64,000 nt of DNA from contig JAUZRX010000025.1 of assembly GCA_030949985.1 (NCBI GenBank), positions 39,478-103,477 of the forward strand, written 5' to 3'. Positions 17,761 through 26,092 of the stretch are shown one piece after another (position 1 is the stretch's first letter; every line of letters starts with the position of its first letter). The position numbers were made by a program, and so were the translations under genes. This DNA comes from Acidobacteriota bacterium. GTDB lineage: Bacteria > Acidobacteriota > Polarisedimenticolia > J045. The notes below the pieces were generated by a model, which was given only the letters and a program-made list of their open reading frames with translations, searched no databases and was not told the DNA's origin.

Positions 17761-19491
17761 ATGCGTCGCACGATGGTCGACCTGGTCGACCGCATGCAGC
17801 TGGCGTCGCCGGAACACCGCCTGACCCTGGTCGACGCGCGGGGCCGGTCGACGGTCTTCACCTGGCGGGATCTGCACCGCAAGATCCTGGCCCACGCCTC
17901 GTGGCTGGCGGCCGCCGGCATCCAGCGCGGCGACCGGGTGATCGTCTGCCCGACCAACGACCCCGACGTGCTCGCCAGCTTCCTGGCCCTGTTCTACCTC
18001 GGTGCGATTCCCTTCTGCGTCAGCGGAGCCCAGCTCGGCCAGTCCCCGGGCAGCCAGCTTCCCTTCGTCGCCTCGCTCGTCAACCACGCCGGGGCCCGGG
18101 CGATCTTCGCCCAGGCCGAGCTGGTGGCCCGCAACGACGAGGAGGGACTGATCGACCCGGAGTACATCATCGACCACGTCCCCTCGAGCCTGGACGCCGA
18201 ATCCATCACTCCGCCGCCCCGGGCCCGGGTCACCGAGGACGAACTGGCCTTCGTGCAGTTTTCCTCGGGCAGCACCTCCCAACCCAAGGGCGTGCGCATC
18301 TCTCACCGCAACGTGATCGACAACGTGCGGCTCCTGGTGGAAGTCGGTCGCCGCCACCCCGACGAGGCCGGCGTGGCCTGGCTCCCGCTCTACCACGACA
18401 TGGGGCTGATCGCGACCCTCTTCGCCACCCTCTGGCACTATCCGCGGGATGCCACGCTGCTCAACCCGATTCGCTTCCTGCTGCGCCCGATCTCGTGGAT
18501 CGAGGCGATCTCCCGCAGCCGGGCACGCGCGTCGATCTGTCCCAACTTCGCCCTCGATCTGTGCACCGACAGGATTCGACGCCAGCAACTGCGCGAGCTC
18601 GAGATCGACCTGTCCTGCCTCGAATATCTCTACGTGGGTGCCGAGCCGGTGCGACCGTCCACCCTCCAGCGCTTCCGCGAAAAGTTCGAGGAGTTCGGCC
18701 TGGGCCCCCGCGTTCTACGCCCGGTCTACGGCCTGGCCGAAGCGACCCTCGTGGTCACCTGCCCCGACCTGGGGGAAGAGATCATCACCCGGACCATCGA
18801 CGGCATCGAGGTCCCCTCGGTGGGCCGACCGCTGGGTGACTTCCGGCTCCGCATCGTCGACGAGTCCGGCGCGGACGTGCCGACGGGCGAGATCGGCGAA
18901 GTCTGGCTGAAGGGAACGTCCGTCACCGCCGGCTACCTCGACGAGAGCGCCAACAAGCGACTCTTCTCTGACGGCTGGCTGCGCACCGGCGACCTGGGCA
19001 CCCTCGACGAGGCCGGCCGGCTCTACATCACAGGCCGCCTCAAGGACCTGATCATCATCAACGGGAAGAACTTCTACGCCCACGACATCGTCGCCGAACT
19101 CGAGCAGCTTCCCTTCTTCGAGCGCGGCAAGGTCCATGTCTTCTCCATCGTCTGCGACGACACGGAGCGGGTCGTGCTGCTGAGCGTTCCACTGGGCAAG
19201 ATGACCCCCGCGGTCAAGGCCAAGATCAAGATCTTCCAGCACCTGGTCAAACGGGGCGGTCCCCACGGCTGGATCAAGAATATTCCCGAGCAGGAAGCCG
19301 CCGAATGGGTGGAAAAGCTGGTCTCTTCCGACGCCCGGGAGCTGATCAACGAGGTCAAGCGCTACGTGCTGGCCAAGTTCGGCGTTCCGCTGCACGACAT
19401 CGTCTTCGTCAACAAGATTCCGCGCACCACCTCGGGCAAGGTGCGACGGGAAGATTGCGAGCGGCTCTACCTCGAACAGCGCCGTTCCTGA
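17761..19491 (+). CDS. Fatty acyl-AMP ligase-like (FAAL) adenylating enzyme
   Basis: A 576-residue ANL-superfamily enzyme. The P-loop is QFSSGSTSQPKGVRISH (166-182), and WLPLYHDMGLI (207-217), PVYGLAEATL, GYLDESANKRLFSDGWLRTGDLG, GRLKDLIIINGKN and the terminal catalytic lysine region RTTSGKVRRED follow in order. The WLPLYHDMGLI motif is characteristic of FAALs, which activate fatty acids as acyl-adenylates for transfer to a carrier protein rather than to CoA. No acyl carrier protein or polyketide synthase is adjacent; the only operon mate is the class II aldolase-domain protein. GGGAGG precedes the ATG by about 10 bases. Confidence 0.87.
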   Translation: MRRTMVDLVDRMQLASPEHRLTLVDARGRSTVFTWRDLHRKILAHASWLAAAGIQRGDRVIVCPTNDPDVLASFLALFYLGAIPFCVSGAQLGQSPGSQLPFVASLVNHAGARAIFAQAELVARNDEEGLIDPEYIIDHVPSSLDAESITPPPRARVTEDELAFVQFSSGSTSQPKGVRISHRNVIDNVRLLVEVGRRHPDEAGVAWLPLYHDMGLIATLFATLWHYPRDATLLNPIRFLLRPISWIEAISRSRARASICPNFALDLCTDRIRRQQLRELEIDLSCLEYLYVGAEPVRPSTLQRFREKFEEFGLGPRVLRPVYGLAEATLVVTCPDLGEEIITRTIDGIEVPSVGRPLGDFRLRIVDESGADVPTGEIGEVWLKGTSVTAGYLDESANKRLFSDGWLRTGDLGTLDEAGRLYITGRLKDLIIINGKNFYAHDIVAELEQLPFFERGKVHVFSIVCDDTERVVLLSVPLGKMTPAVKAKIKIFQHLVKRGGPHGWIKNIPEQEAAEWVEKLVSSDARELINEVKRYVLAKFGVPLHDIVFVNKIPRTTSGKVRREDCERLYLEQRRS

Positions 19492-19507
19492 ACCGCCCCC
19501 CCCGGGC

Positions 19508-19549
19508 GCGGAATCCGCACTCCCCGCCATGCAGAATCCGCACTCCCCG
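19508..19549. promoter_or_regulatory. Candidate upstream activator sites (16-bp direct repeat)
   Basis: GAATCCGCACTCCCCG occurs at 19511-19526 and again at 19534-19549, 23 bp (about two helical turns) apart. The first copy is part of the dyad GCGGA-A-TCCGC (19508-19518). The repeats end 88 bp upstream of the sigma-54 promoter at 19638, the usual distance for enhancer-type sites of NtrC-family activators. Assignment to the nearby ZraR-like regulator is an inference. Confidence 0.5.
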
Positions 19550-19637
19550 GCTCCCGCCGGCGCCGGGTGCGCCGGCGGCCTCGCCCCAACTCCCGGACAG
19601 GCCGCCGGATAGCCCCCGCACCAGCCTCCCGGCCCAG

Positions 19638-19654
19638 CTGGCACGTGACTTGCT
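19638..19654 (+). promoter_or_regulatory. Sigma-54 (minus-24/minus-12) promoter
   Basis: CTGGCACGTGACTTGCT matches the sigma-54 consensus (YTGGCACG-N4-TTGCW) at every conserved position with exact spacing. It lies 82 bp before the ATG of the Spy/ZraP-like gene and points toward it. Such promoters need an AAA+ activator; two are encoded in this window, the nearer being the ZraR-like regulator. Confidence 0.85.
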
Positions 19655-19736
19655 TTACAGGCCCGTGGGACGACCCGCCCCCGGCCCGCAGGCCCAGCCG
19701 AGGCCCGCCGCGCCGGCGGGCCCAGGAGAAAGCGCT

Positions 19737-20330
19737 ATGAGATTCCCCCGCTACGTGTCACATGCCCCCCTGCTTCCCATTCTGGCGGCCCTGGCCGTCG
19801 CACTCCCTGCCGGCGCCGCTCCCGCCCCGGCCGGGGCGGGCGGCCCCCACGGCGGCCCGCCCCCGGCAGACTGCCCGCACGACCCGGGCACCCCGCCTTT
19901 CGGACCCGCGGCCCTGGGTTTCGGTCCCGGTCCCCTGGGCCCCGGGGTCTTCGCCCGCCTCGGCCTGAGCGCCGACCAGCGCGCCCGGATCCGGGCCGTG
20001 CGCCAGTCCCGGATCGCCGAAAACGCCGACCTTCTCGAGCAGCTCACCGCCCACCGGCAGGCCATGCAAGAACTCTGGAAGGCGGAACGGCCGGACAAGG
20101 AAAAGATCCTGGCCCGCTGGAAGGAAGGCGCGCAGCTTCGGCGGCAGTGGTACGAGAAGATGGTGGACATGCGCCTGGCCGTGCTGGAAGTGCTCACCCC
20201 CGAACAGCGCGGGAAGCTGCGCGAACTGGCCGATACACCCCCGAACCGCCGCCACGGGCCGACACACGGGCACGGCCACCACGGCAAGCGCCGCGGACAT
20301 CCCGGCTGCGGCGGCGGTCCCCCTGCCTGA
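19737..20330 (+). CDS. Spy/ZraP-like periplasmic protein with LTxxQ motif and His-rich tail
   Basis: A 197-residue exported protein. A signal peptide (about 1-28, ending AGAAP) is followed by a Pro/Gly-rich linker and a mostly helical domain with two LTxxQ-type motifs, LSADQ (77-81) and LTPEQ (153-157), the hallmark of the CpxP/Spy/ZraP family. The C-terminus is rich in His and Gly (about 173-188) with a late Cys191, suggesting metal binding. In E. coli, ZraP is a zinc-binding periplasmic chaperone expressed from a sigma-54 promoter under ZraSR; the sigma-54 promoter here and the ZraSR-like pair upstream fit the same role. GGAG lies 8 bases before the ATG. Confidence 0.87.
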   Translation: MRFPRYVSHAPLLPILAALAVALPAGAAPAPAGAGGPHGGPPPADCPHDPGTPPFGPAALGFGPGPLGPGVFARLGLSADQRARIRAVRQSRIAENADLLEQLTAHRQAMQELWKAERPDKEKILARWKEGAQLRRQWYEKMVDMRLAVLEVLTPEQRGKLRELADTPPNRRHGPTHGHGHHGKRRGHPGCGGGPPA

Positions 20331-20358
20331 TGCATCCCGCGCAGGCCGACCCTCCCCC

Positions 20359-20382
20359 GGCGCCCCGCCCCCGCGGGGCGCC
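20359..20382 (+). terminator. Terminator-like hairpin after the Spy/ZraP-like gene
   Basis: GGCGCCCCG (20359-20367) pairs with CGGGGCGCC (20374-20382) around a 6-base loop; GATCTCTT follows. It is 28 bases past the stop codon. Confidence 0.5.
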
Positions 20383-20418
20383 GATCTCTTCGGCCCGGAC
20401 CGGCGTCCCCGCCGCCTC

Positions 20419-20446
20419 TTGACCCCGACCTCCCCTTGGCAATACT
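20419..20446 (+). promoter_or_regulatory. Candidate sigma-70 promoter of the CsgG-like operon
   Basis: TTGACC (20419-20424) and AATACT (20441-20446) are 16 bp apart, giving a leader of about 65 bases before the ATG at 20516. Both hexamers are partial matches. Confidence 0.35.
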
Positions 20447-20515
20447 TGAAAGTGTCCCCCGTCCCAGCATCGGGGACGGCAGCGCAGGTCTGCCCGCTCT
20501 CAGCCCGGAGGTCTC

Positions 20516-21475
20516 ATGATCCGCGAATCCCGTCTTGCCGCCCTCGCCGTGCCGGTCCTCGTTCTGGCCGCGGCGCTGTTCTCGTCCGTCTCGACCGCTG
20601 TGGCCAAGGACGATGCCCGCCTGCGCGTCGCCGTGATCGACTTCGACACCGAGGCGCTTCACGGAAGCTGGCGCTACTCCTGGCACTGGTCGAACCTGTC
20701 CAAGACCGCCGCGGCCAACCTGGCGGAGGAACTGTTCAAGACAGGCCGCTTCCGGGTCATCGAGCGCCAGCGGCTCGACGCCGTGCTGAGTGAGCAAAAC
20801 CTGGGAGACAGCGGCCGGATCGACGCCACCACGGCCGCCCGCATCGGCAAGATCCTCGGTGTGCAGCTCGTGGTGATCGGTTCCGTCACGGAATTCGGCA
20901 TCAAGGAGCAGGGCGGCAGGCTGCCCCAGATCGGCAAGTGGAAATGGGGGCGCGGCCTCGGCGGCAAGCTGGTCACCAGCAGTTGCGCCCTGACGGCAAG
21001 ACTGGTCGACACCACCACCGCCGAAATCCTGGCCGTCGGCGAGGCCGCGAGCACCCATAAATTCGCCAAGGGGGAGTTCGCCGGCGCCAACCTGGGCACC
21101 AACTGGGACAGCGGCATGGCTTCCAAGGTACTGGCCGAAGCCGTCGAGAAACTGGCCGCGGATATCGCCGCCGGCGCCGCCAACGTGGATCCCTCGACCC
21201 TGCGCGGCGGCCTGGTGGGCAAGATCGCCAAGGTCGCGGGGGACAAGATCTACGTCAACCTGGGATCCGCCTCCGGCGTCAAGGCCGGGGACCGCTTCGC
21301 GGTAACCGCCCTGGGCGAAGCGATCATCGATCCGGATACCGGCGAGAACCTGGGCGGTATCGAGAGTGAAATCGGCGAAATCGAGATCGTTCAGGTCGCC
21401 GGCGCCAAGCTCTCCGTGGCACGTCCGGTCTCCGGCTCGGGCTTTGCGGCCGGCAACAAGATCTCGATGAAGTGA
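20516..21475 (+). CDS. CsgG-like exported lipoprotein-type/assembly protein
   Basis: A 319-residue exported protein with a signal peptide (about 1-30; cleavage near AVAKDD). The body matches the CsgG/curli-assembly superfamily: RVAVIDFDTEAL, a TAAANLAEELFKTGRFRVIERQRLDAVLSEQ region, and a strand pattern GKILGVQLVVIGSVTEF. The C-terminal 90 residues add a small domain (GGLVGKIAKVAGDKIYVNLGSASGVKAGDRF), as seen in FlgT-like and other CsgG-fold proteins. CsgG forms an outer-membrane secretion channel in curli systems, but no lipobox Cys or other curli genes are visible, so a general envelope role is more likely. GGAGG lies 4 bases before the ATG. Confidence 0.82.
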   Translation: MIRESRLAALAVPVLVLAAALFSSVSTAVAKDDARLRVAVIDFDTEALHGSWRYSWHWSNLSKTAAANLAEELFKTGRFRVIERQRLDAVLSEQNLGDSGRIDATTAARIGKILGVQLVVIGSVTEFGIKEQGGRLPQIGKWKWGRGLGGKLVTSSCALTARLVDTTTAEILAVGEAASTHKFAKGEFAGANLGTNWDSGMASKVLAEAVEKLAADIAAGAANVDPSTLRGGLVGKIAKVAGDKIYVNLGSASGVKAGDRFAVTALGEAIIDPDTGENLGGIESEIGEIEIVQVAGAKLSVARPVSGSGFAAGNKISMK

Positions 21476-21951
21476 TGGCAGACGCCCTCGCCGGCCGTTA
21501 CGCGCGGATTCGCACGCAGCTCGCCGAACTCTTCGCCGGCTACGACCAGGGCCTCGACGCCACGGCGCGCATGGCCAGCATCGTGGCCCTGCTGCATCAC
21601 AAGATGCCCCACTTCTCCTGGACCGGGTTCTATCGCTGGACGGGAGCAGACCTGGTGGTCGGCCCCTATCAGGGTCCGCTGGCCTGCGCGGTGCTCAAGC
21701 GGGGCAGGGGCGTCTGCCTGCGCTGTGTCGAAACCGGCCAGGCTGTACGGGTCGACGACGTCCACGCCTTCGAGGGCCACATCGCCTGCGACTCCCGCTC
21801 CCGCAGCGAAGTCGTGGTGCCGGTGCGCCGCGATGACCGACTCGTCGCCGTCCTCGACGTGGATTCCGTGCGCCCCGCCGCCTTCACGTCCACCGACATC
21901 GCGGGGCTCGAAGCGATCACCGCGCTGGTCTATCCCGAACAGTCCGCCTAG
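21475..21951 (+). CDS. msrC: Free methionine-(R)-sulfoxide reductase (GAF-fold, fRMsr)
   Basis: A 158-residue GAF-domain enzyme that reduces free methionine-(R)-sulfoxide using thioredoxin. Three cysteines, Cys71, Cys81 and Cys105 (the last in GHIACDSRSRSE), have the same 10 and 24 residue spacing as the catalytic Cys84, Cys94 and Cys118 of E. coli fRMsr (from memory of that family). DVHAFEGHIACDS is the family signature. The ATG overlaps the TGA of the CsgG-like gene (TGATG), so the two are translationally coupled, although a functional link is not obvious. Confidence 0.93.
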   Translation: MADALAGRYARIRTQLAELFAGYDQGLDATARMASIVALLHHKMPHFSWTGFYRWTGADLVVGPYQGPLACAVLKRGRGVCLRCVETGQAVRVDDVHAFEGHIACDSRSRSEVVVPVRRDDRLVAVLDVDSVRPAAFTSTDIAGLEAITALVYPEQSA

Positions 21952-22092
21952 CCATCCGGCGAGCGAGCCTCTTTCCCCACCGGACGCCTTTCCAACGAGC
22001 CGCGGAACGCGCCGGGTTCGGACGACACGCCCGCGCGGGGCGCGGGAGCTGCTGTATATTCTGGTGGGCCCTGGTGACCCGAGGAGACACAG

Positions 22093-22911
22093 ATGCGCAC
22101 CGGAATCATCGAACTTGAAGCGGACCACCCCGGGTTCAACGATCCGGAGTACCGGCGGCGGCGGGACGAGATCGCCCGCCGGGCCCTCGAGCATCAACCC
22201 GGACAGGCGCCGCCGCATATCGAGTACACCGAATCCGAAAACCGCACCTGGAAGCAGGTCTACGAGGGGCTTACCAGATTGTATCCCACCCACGCCTGCC
22301 GGGAGTACAACGAGGCCTTCGGAGACATCGGCTTCTCTCCCGACCGCATTCCCCAGCTGGCCGAAATCGACGACTACCTGAAAAGTAAGACAGGCTTTCG
22401 GATCCAACCGGTGGCCGGACTGGTGGAGAGCCGCGATTTCCTCGCCTCCCTCGCCCAGCGCATCTTTCCCTCCACCGCCTACATCCGCCACCACAGCACG
22501 CCTCACTACACGCCCGAACCGGATGTCTGTCACGAGTTGCTCGGTCATGTGCCGATGCTGGCGATCCCCGAATACGCCGACCTGATGCAGAAGATCGGCG
22601 AGGGCTCGGTGGGGGGCAGCGACGAGCAGATCCTCCAGTTCGGCAGGCTCTACTGGTACACCATCGAGTTCGGCGTGGTCCGGCAAGCCGGTCAGCTGAA
22701 GGCCTACGGCGCGGGCCTGCTCTCGAGCCCCGGCGAGCTGGCCCACGCGGTGGAGGAAAAACCCGAGATTCGCCGCTTCGATCCGGACGAGGCGCGACAG
22801 ATCGAGAACCCGATCACCACCTACCAGCCGATCCTCTACGAGGTCTGCAGCATCCGCGAAGCTTTCTACCTGGTCGCCGCCTTCATCGAGCGCATCAAGC
22901 ACGGCCTGTGA
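22093..22911 (+). CDS. phhA: Phenylalanine-4-hydroxylase
   Basis: A 272-residue aromatic amino acid hydroxylase converting phenylalanine to tyrosine with a pterin cofactor and O2. The iron ligands are visible: His147 and His152 in CHELLGH and Glu192 in YTIEFG. The pterin-binding region (about 90-115) and YIRHHSTPHYTPEPD are typical. Length fits the bacterial single-domain form. GAGGAG lies 7 bases before the ATG; TATATT at 22055-22060 is a good minus-10. It heads a phhA-hmgA-synthetase operon for phenylalanine/tyrosine breakdown. No pterin-recycling dehydratase is in the window. Confidence 0.95.
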   Translation: MRTGIIELEADHPGFNDPEYRRRRDEIARRALEHQPGQAPPHIEYTESENRTWKQVYEGLTRLYPTHACREYNEAFGDIGFSPDRIPQLAEIDDYLKSKTGFRIQPVAGLVESRDFLASLAQRIFPSTAYIRHHSTPHYTPEPDVCHELLGHVPMLAIPEYADLMQKIGEGSVGGSDEQILQFGRLYWYTIEFGVVRQAGQLKAYGAGLLSSPGELAHAVEEKPEIRRFDPDEARQIENPITTYQPILYEVCSIREAFYLVAAFIERIKHGL

Positions 22912-22954
22912 AAGCGCCGCGGGCCTTCTCCAGCGACGCAAGGGAGAGGAGACG

Positions 22955-24115
22955 ATGATCCACCGACTCCAGCGGGGCACCGTTCCCCCCAAGCCCCACA
23001 CCGTCTTCGAGGTCGATGGGGCCCTGACCTACGAACACTGCTTTACGCGCCAGGGCTTCGATGGCTCCTACTCGATCCTCTATCACCGGCGACCGCCCCA
23101 TTGGGTCGCGGCCGCTGAAGACCTGGGCGAGCATCCCGGCGCCGGAGGCCCGGCCGCTCCGGGCAATCTCGAGCGGCGCCATTACCTCAGTGGCAAGATC
23201 CCCCGGGGCGGATCCCCTTTCCTCTGTCGCCGCCGTATTCTCGTCAACCCGGATATCGCGATCTGGATCGCCCACCCCGACCAGGACGACGAGACCCTGG
23301 TGGCCAACGGGGACGGCGATGAGCTGGTTTTCGTGCACCGCGGAAGCGGTCGACTCGACTCCCCATACGGTGAGCTGGCATTCGACGAGCAGGATTATGT
23401 CTACGTGCCCCGGGGTGTGCCCCATCGCTGGCGCATCGATGGCCCCGCCGAGCTACTGATCATGGAAGGGCTGAGCTACATCGATCTGCCGGCCCAGTTC
23501 CGCAACGCCGCCGGTCAACTCAAGATGGACGCTCCCTATTCCCACCGGGACTTCCGGCCGCCGCGCTGGCCCGAGGGCGGTCCCACGACCCTGGCCCCGC
23601 CGCGGCGCCTGGTCACCAAACGCCGAGGCCGCCTGAGCGCCCTGGAAATGAGCCATGACCCCTTCGACGTGGTGGGCTGGGACGGCATGGTCTGGCCCTT
23701 CGCCTTCCCCATCCGCGCCTACCAGCCCCGTACGGGCCTGGTGCACCTGCCGCCGACGATTCACATCACCTTCGCCGGCGCAGGTTTCGTGATCTGCTCC
23801 TTCGTGCCGCGGGTGGTGGATTTCCACGAAAAGGCGATTCCCTGCCCCTACCCCCACTCGTCGGTGGACTGCGACGAGGTGCTGTTCTACGTGGAGGGCA
23901 ACTTCACCTCGCGCAAGGGAATCGGGCCGGGCTCGATCTCCTATCACCCGATGGGCCTGCCTCACGGACCCCACCCGGGCACGTACGAAGCGTCCATCGG
24001 CACCCGCACCACCTCGGAGATGGCCGTGATGATCGACACCTTCAAGCCTCTCGATCCCACCTCCCACGCCCGGTCCATCGAGGACCCCGGCTACAACACG
24101 AGCTGGGTCCGCTGA
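22955..24115 (+). CDS. hmgA: Homogentisate 1,2-dioxygenase family protein
   Basis: A 386-residue cupin-fold dioxygenase. Homogentisate dioxygenase opens the ring of homogentisate to maleylacetoacetate using Fe(II) and O2. The N-terminus (MIHRLQRGTVPPKPHT, then LYHRRPPHW) is typical of this family. The C-terminal cupin has the ligand-rich stretch with FHEK, YPHSSVDCDEVLFYVEGNF and HPMGLPHGPHPG. It is shorter than the approximately 430-residue proteobacterial enzyme, as in many non-proteobacterial members. The start has GAGGAG just upstream. phhA precedes it by 43 bases, which supports the assignment. Confidence 0.88.
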   Translation: MIHRLQRGTVPPKPHTVFEVDGALTYEHCFTRQGFDGSYSILYHRRPPHWVAAAEDLGEHPGAGGPAAPGNLERRHYLSGKIPRGGSPFLCRRRILVNPDIAIWIAHPDQDDETLVANGDGDELVFVHRGSGRLDSPYGELAFDEQDYVYVPRGVPHRWRIDGPAELLIMEGLSYIDLPAQFRNAAGQLKMDAPYSHRDFRPPRWPEGGPTTLAPPRRLVTKRRGRLSALEMSHDPFDVVGWDGMVWPFAFPIRAYQPRTGLVHLPPTIHITFAGAGFVICSFVPRVVDFHEKAIPCPYPHSSVDCDEVLFYVEGNFTSRKGIGPGSISYHPMGLPHGPHPGTYEASIGTRTTSEMAVMIDTFKPLDPTSHARSIEDPGYNTSWVR

Positions 24116-26046
24116 TGGAGACCGGTCCGATCATCTGGCGTCCCCGGGAAGACGACCTCGAAAACTCCAACGTGGCCCGCCTGATGCGGCGTCACGGCAT
24201 CGCCGACACCGCGGAGTTGCGGCGCCGGGCGGCCCGGGATCCGGGCTGGTTCTATCCGGCGATCATCGAAGACCTGGGCATCGAGTGGCTCGAACCCTAC
24301 GAGTCGCTGCTCGACGACAGCCGGGGCCTGCCCTGGACCCGCTGGTTTCTCGGCGGCAAGCTGAACCTGGTCCACAACGTCCTCGACCGGCACCTCGCGC
24401 GCCACGCCGAGCGCACGGCGGTGATCGCCGAAGACGACGACGGCGCGGTGACCCGGCTGAGCTACGGCCGGCTCGCCGAACGAGTCTGCCGCCTGGCCGC
24501 GGCCCTTTCAGGCAAGGGCGTGGGGGTCGGTGACGCCGTGGGCCTCTACCTGCCGATGACGGCCGACGTGGTGGTCGCCCTGCTGGCCTGCCTGAAGATC
24601 GGCGCGGTCGCCGTCCCGGTCTTTGCAGGCTTCGGCCCCGAAGCCCTCGCCGCCCGTCTCGACGATTGCCGGGCCCGGGTGCTGCTCACGGCGGACGGTA
24701 CGCGCCGCAAGGGCAAGCCCCTCGAACTGAAAACCGCCGCCGATCGCGCCGCCGACCTGGCCCAGCACCTGCAAACGATCATCGTGCTGCGCTGCACGGG
24801 CGAGGATATTCCCTGGAATCCCGAACGGGACCTGTGGTGGCACGAAGTGGAAGCCGCCGCCCCTTCCCAGTGGCCCACCACGGCCCTCGACGCCGACGCC
24901 CGCTCGCTGCTGCTCTACACCTCCGGCACGACAGGCAAGCCCAAGGGGGTCGTGCACACCCATGCCGGTGTGCAGATCGTCACCGCCAAGGAGGTCGGCT
25001 ACCACCTGGACCTGCGCAGGGGCGAGACCATGTTCTGGCTGACCGACATCGGCTGGATGATGGGCCCCTGGGAGATCCTCGGCGTGCTCTTTCATGCCGG
25101 CACGGTGGTGCTGCTGGGCGGCAGCCCGGATCACCCCGGCCCCGACCGCATCTGGGCCATGGTGGCGCGGCACGCGGTGACGCACCTGGCCCTGGCCCCC
25201 ACGGCGGTGCGGGTGCTCGCCGCCCACGGCGAGCAGTGGCCCGCCGGACATGACCTGTCCAGCGTGCGCATTCTCGGCTCCACCGGTGAACCCTGGGACG
25301 CCTCCTCCTACGAGTGGTACTTCCGGGTCGCCGGCTCGGGTCGTTGCCCGGTGATGAACATCTCGGGCGGCACCGAACTGATGGGCTGCCTGCTGGCGCC
25401 GCTGCCCACCGAGCCGCTCAAGGCCTGTTCGCTCCAGGGCGCCGCCCTGGGGATGGACGTGGACGTCTACGACGAGCAGGGGCGTTCCGTGCGCGGAGAG
25501 GTCGGTCACCTGGTCTGCCGTAACGCGGCCCCCAACATGACCCGTGGCTTCCTCGGCGACCCCGAGCGCTACCTGCGCACCTATTTCGAGCGCTTCGGCG
25601 AGGAGGTCTGGGCCCACGGGGACTGGGCCTACATCGATGACGACGGCTTCTGGTTTCTCACGGGACGGGCCGACGACACACTCAAGATCGCCGGCAAGCG
25701 TATCGGTCCCGGCGAGGTCGAAGCCGCCGCCGTCGCGCACCCCGCCGTGCGCGAAGCGGCGGCCGTGGGCCTGGACGACCCGGTCAAGGGCACGCGCCTG
25801 GTGCTCGTCGCCGTGGCCCGGGACCCCGGGCAGGCCGGCGACACCCTGGCCGCCGAAGTGGCCGCCCACGTAGCCGCATTGATGGGGCCGGCGATGCGTC
25901 CCTCGGAGGTGCGTTGGGTGGCGGCGTTGCCGACCACGCGTTCGGGGAAGATCGTCCGGGGCGTGATCCGCCGCGTTCTGGCCGGAGAAGATCCCGGCTC
26001 GCTGGCCTCGGTGGCCAACCCGGAGGCGGTGGAAGGCCTGCGCTGA
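24115..26046 (+). CDS. Acyl-CoA synthetase (acetyl-/acetoacetyl-CoA synthetase type)
   Basis: A 643-residue AMP-forming acyl-CoA synthetase. It has the P-loop YTSGTTGKPKGVVHTH, WLTDIGWMMGPWEIL, STGEPWD, MNISGGTELMG, HGDWAYIDDDGFWFLTGRADDTLKIAGKRIGPGEVE and the C-terminal catalytic Lys in TTRSGKIVRG. The N-terminal start (IIWRPREDDLENSNVARLMRRHGI) and size are those of acetyl/acetoacetyl-CoA synthetases. The ATG shares one base with the hmgA stop (TGATG), so it is co-expressed with phhA-hmgA. Because homogentisate breakdown ends in fumarate and acetoacetate, an acetoacetate-activating role is a reasonable inference, but acetate or propionate cannot be excluded. Confidence 0.88.
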   Translation: METGPIIWRPREDDLENSNVARLMRRHGIADTAELRRRAARDPGWFYPAIIEDLGIEWLEPYESLLDDSRGLPWTRWFLGGKLNLVHNVLDRHLARHAERTAVIAEDDDGAVTRLSYGRLAERVCRLAAALSGKGVGVGDAVGLYLPMTADVVVALLACLKIGAVAVPVFAGFGPEALAARLDDCRARVLLTADGTRRKGKPLELKTAADRAADLAQHLQTIIVLRCTGEDIPWNPERDLWWHEVEAAAPSQWPTTALDADARSLLLYTSGTTGKPKGVVHTHAGVQIVTAKEVGYHLDLRRGETMFWLTDIGWMMGPWEILGVLFHAGTVVLLGGSPDHPGPDRIWAMVARHAVTHLALAPTAVRVLAAHGEQWPAGHDLSSVRILGSTGEPWDASSYEWYFRVAGSGRCPVMNISGGTELMGCLLAPLPTEPLKACSLQGAALGMDVDVYDEQGRSVRGEVGHLVCRNAAPNMTRGFLGDPERYLRTYFERFGEEVWAHGDWAYIDDDGFWFLTGRADDTLKIAGKRIGPGEVEAAAVAHPAVREAAAVGLDDPVKGTRLVLVAVARDPGQAGDTLAAEVAAHVAALMGPAMRPSEVRWVAALPTTRSGKIVRGVIRRVLAGEDPGSLASVANPEAVEGLR

Positions 26047-26092
26047 ACCGGGGAGCGGCCCCGGCGCGGCGGACAGGCGCCCGGACCCGGCC

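Noticed and set aside
20436..20450. TTGGCAATACTTGAA resembling a sigma-54 promoter upstream of the CsgG-like gene
   Set aside because: The GG-to-GC spacing is two bases too short and the minus-12 GC is missing.
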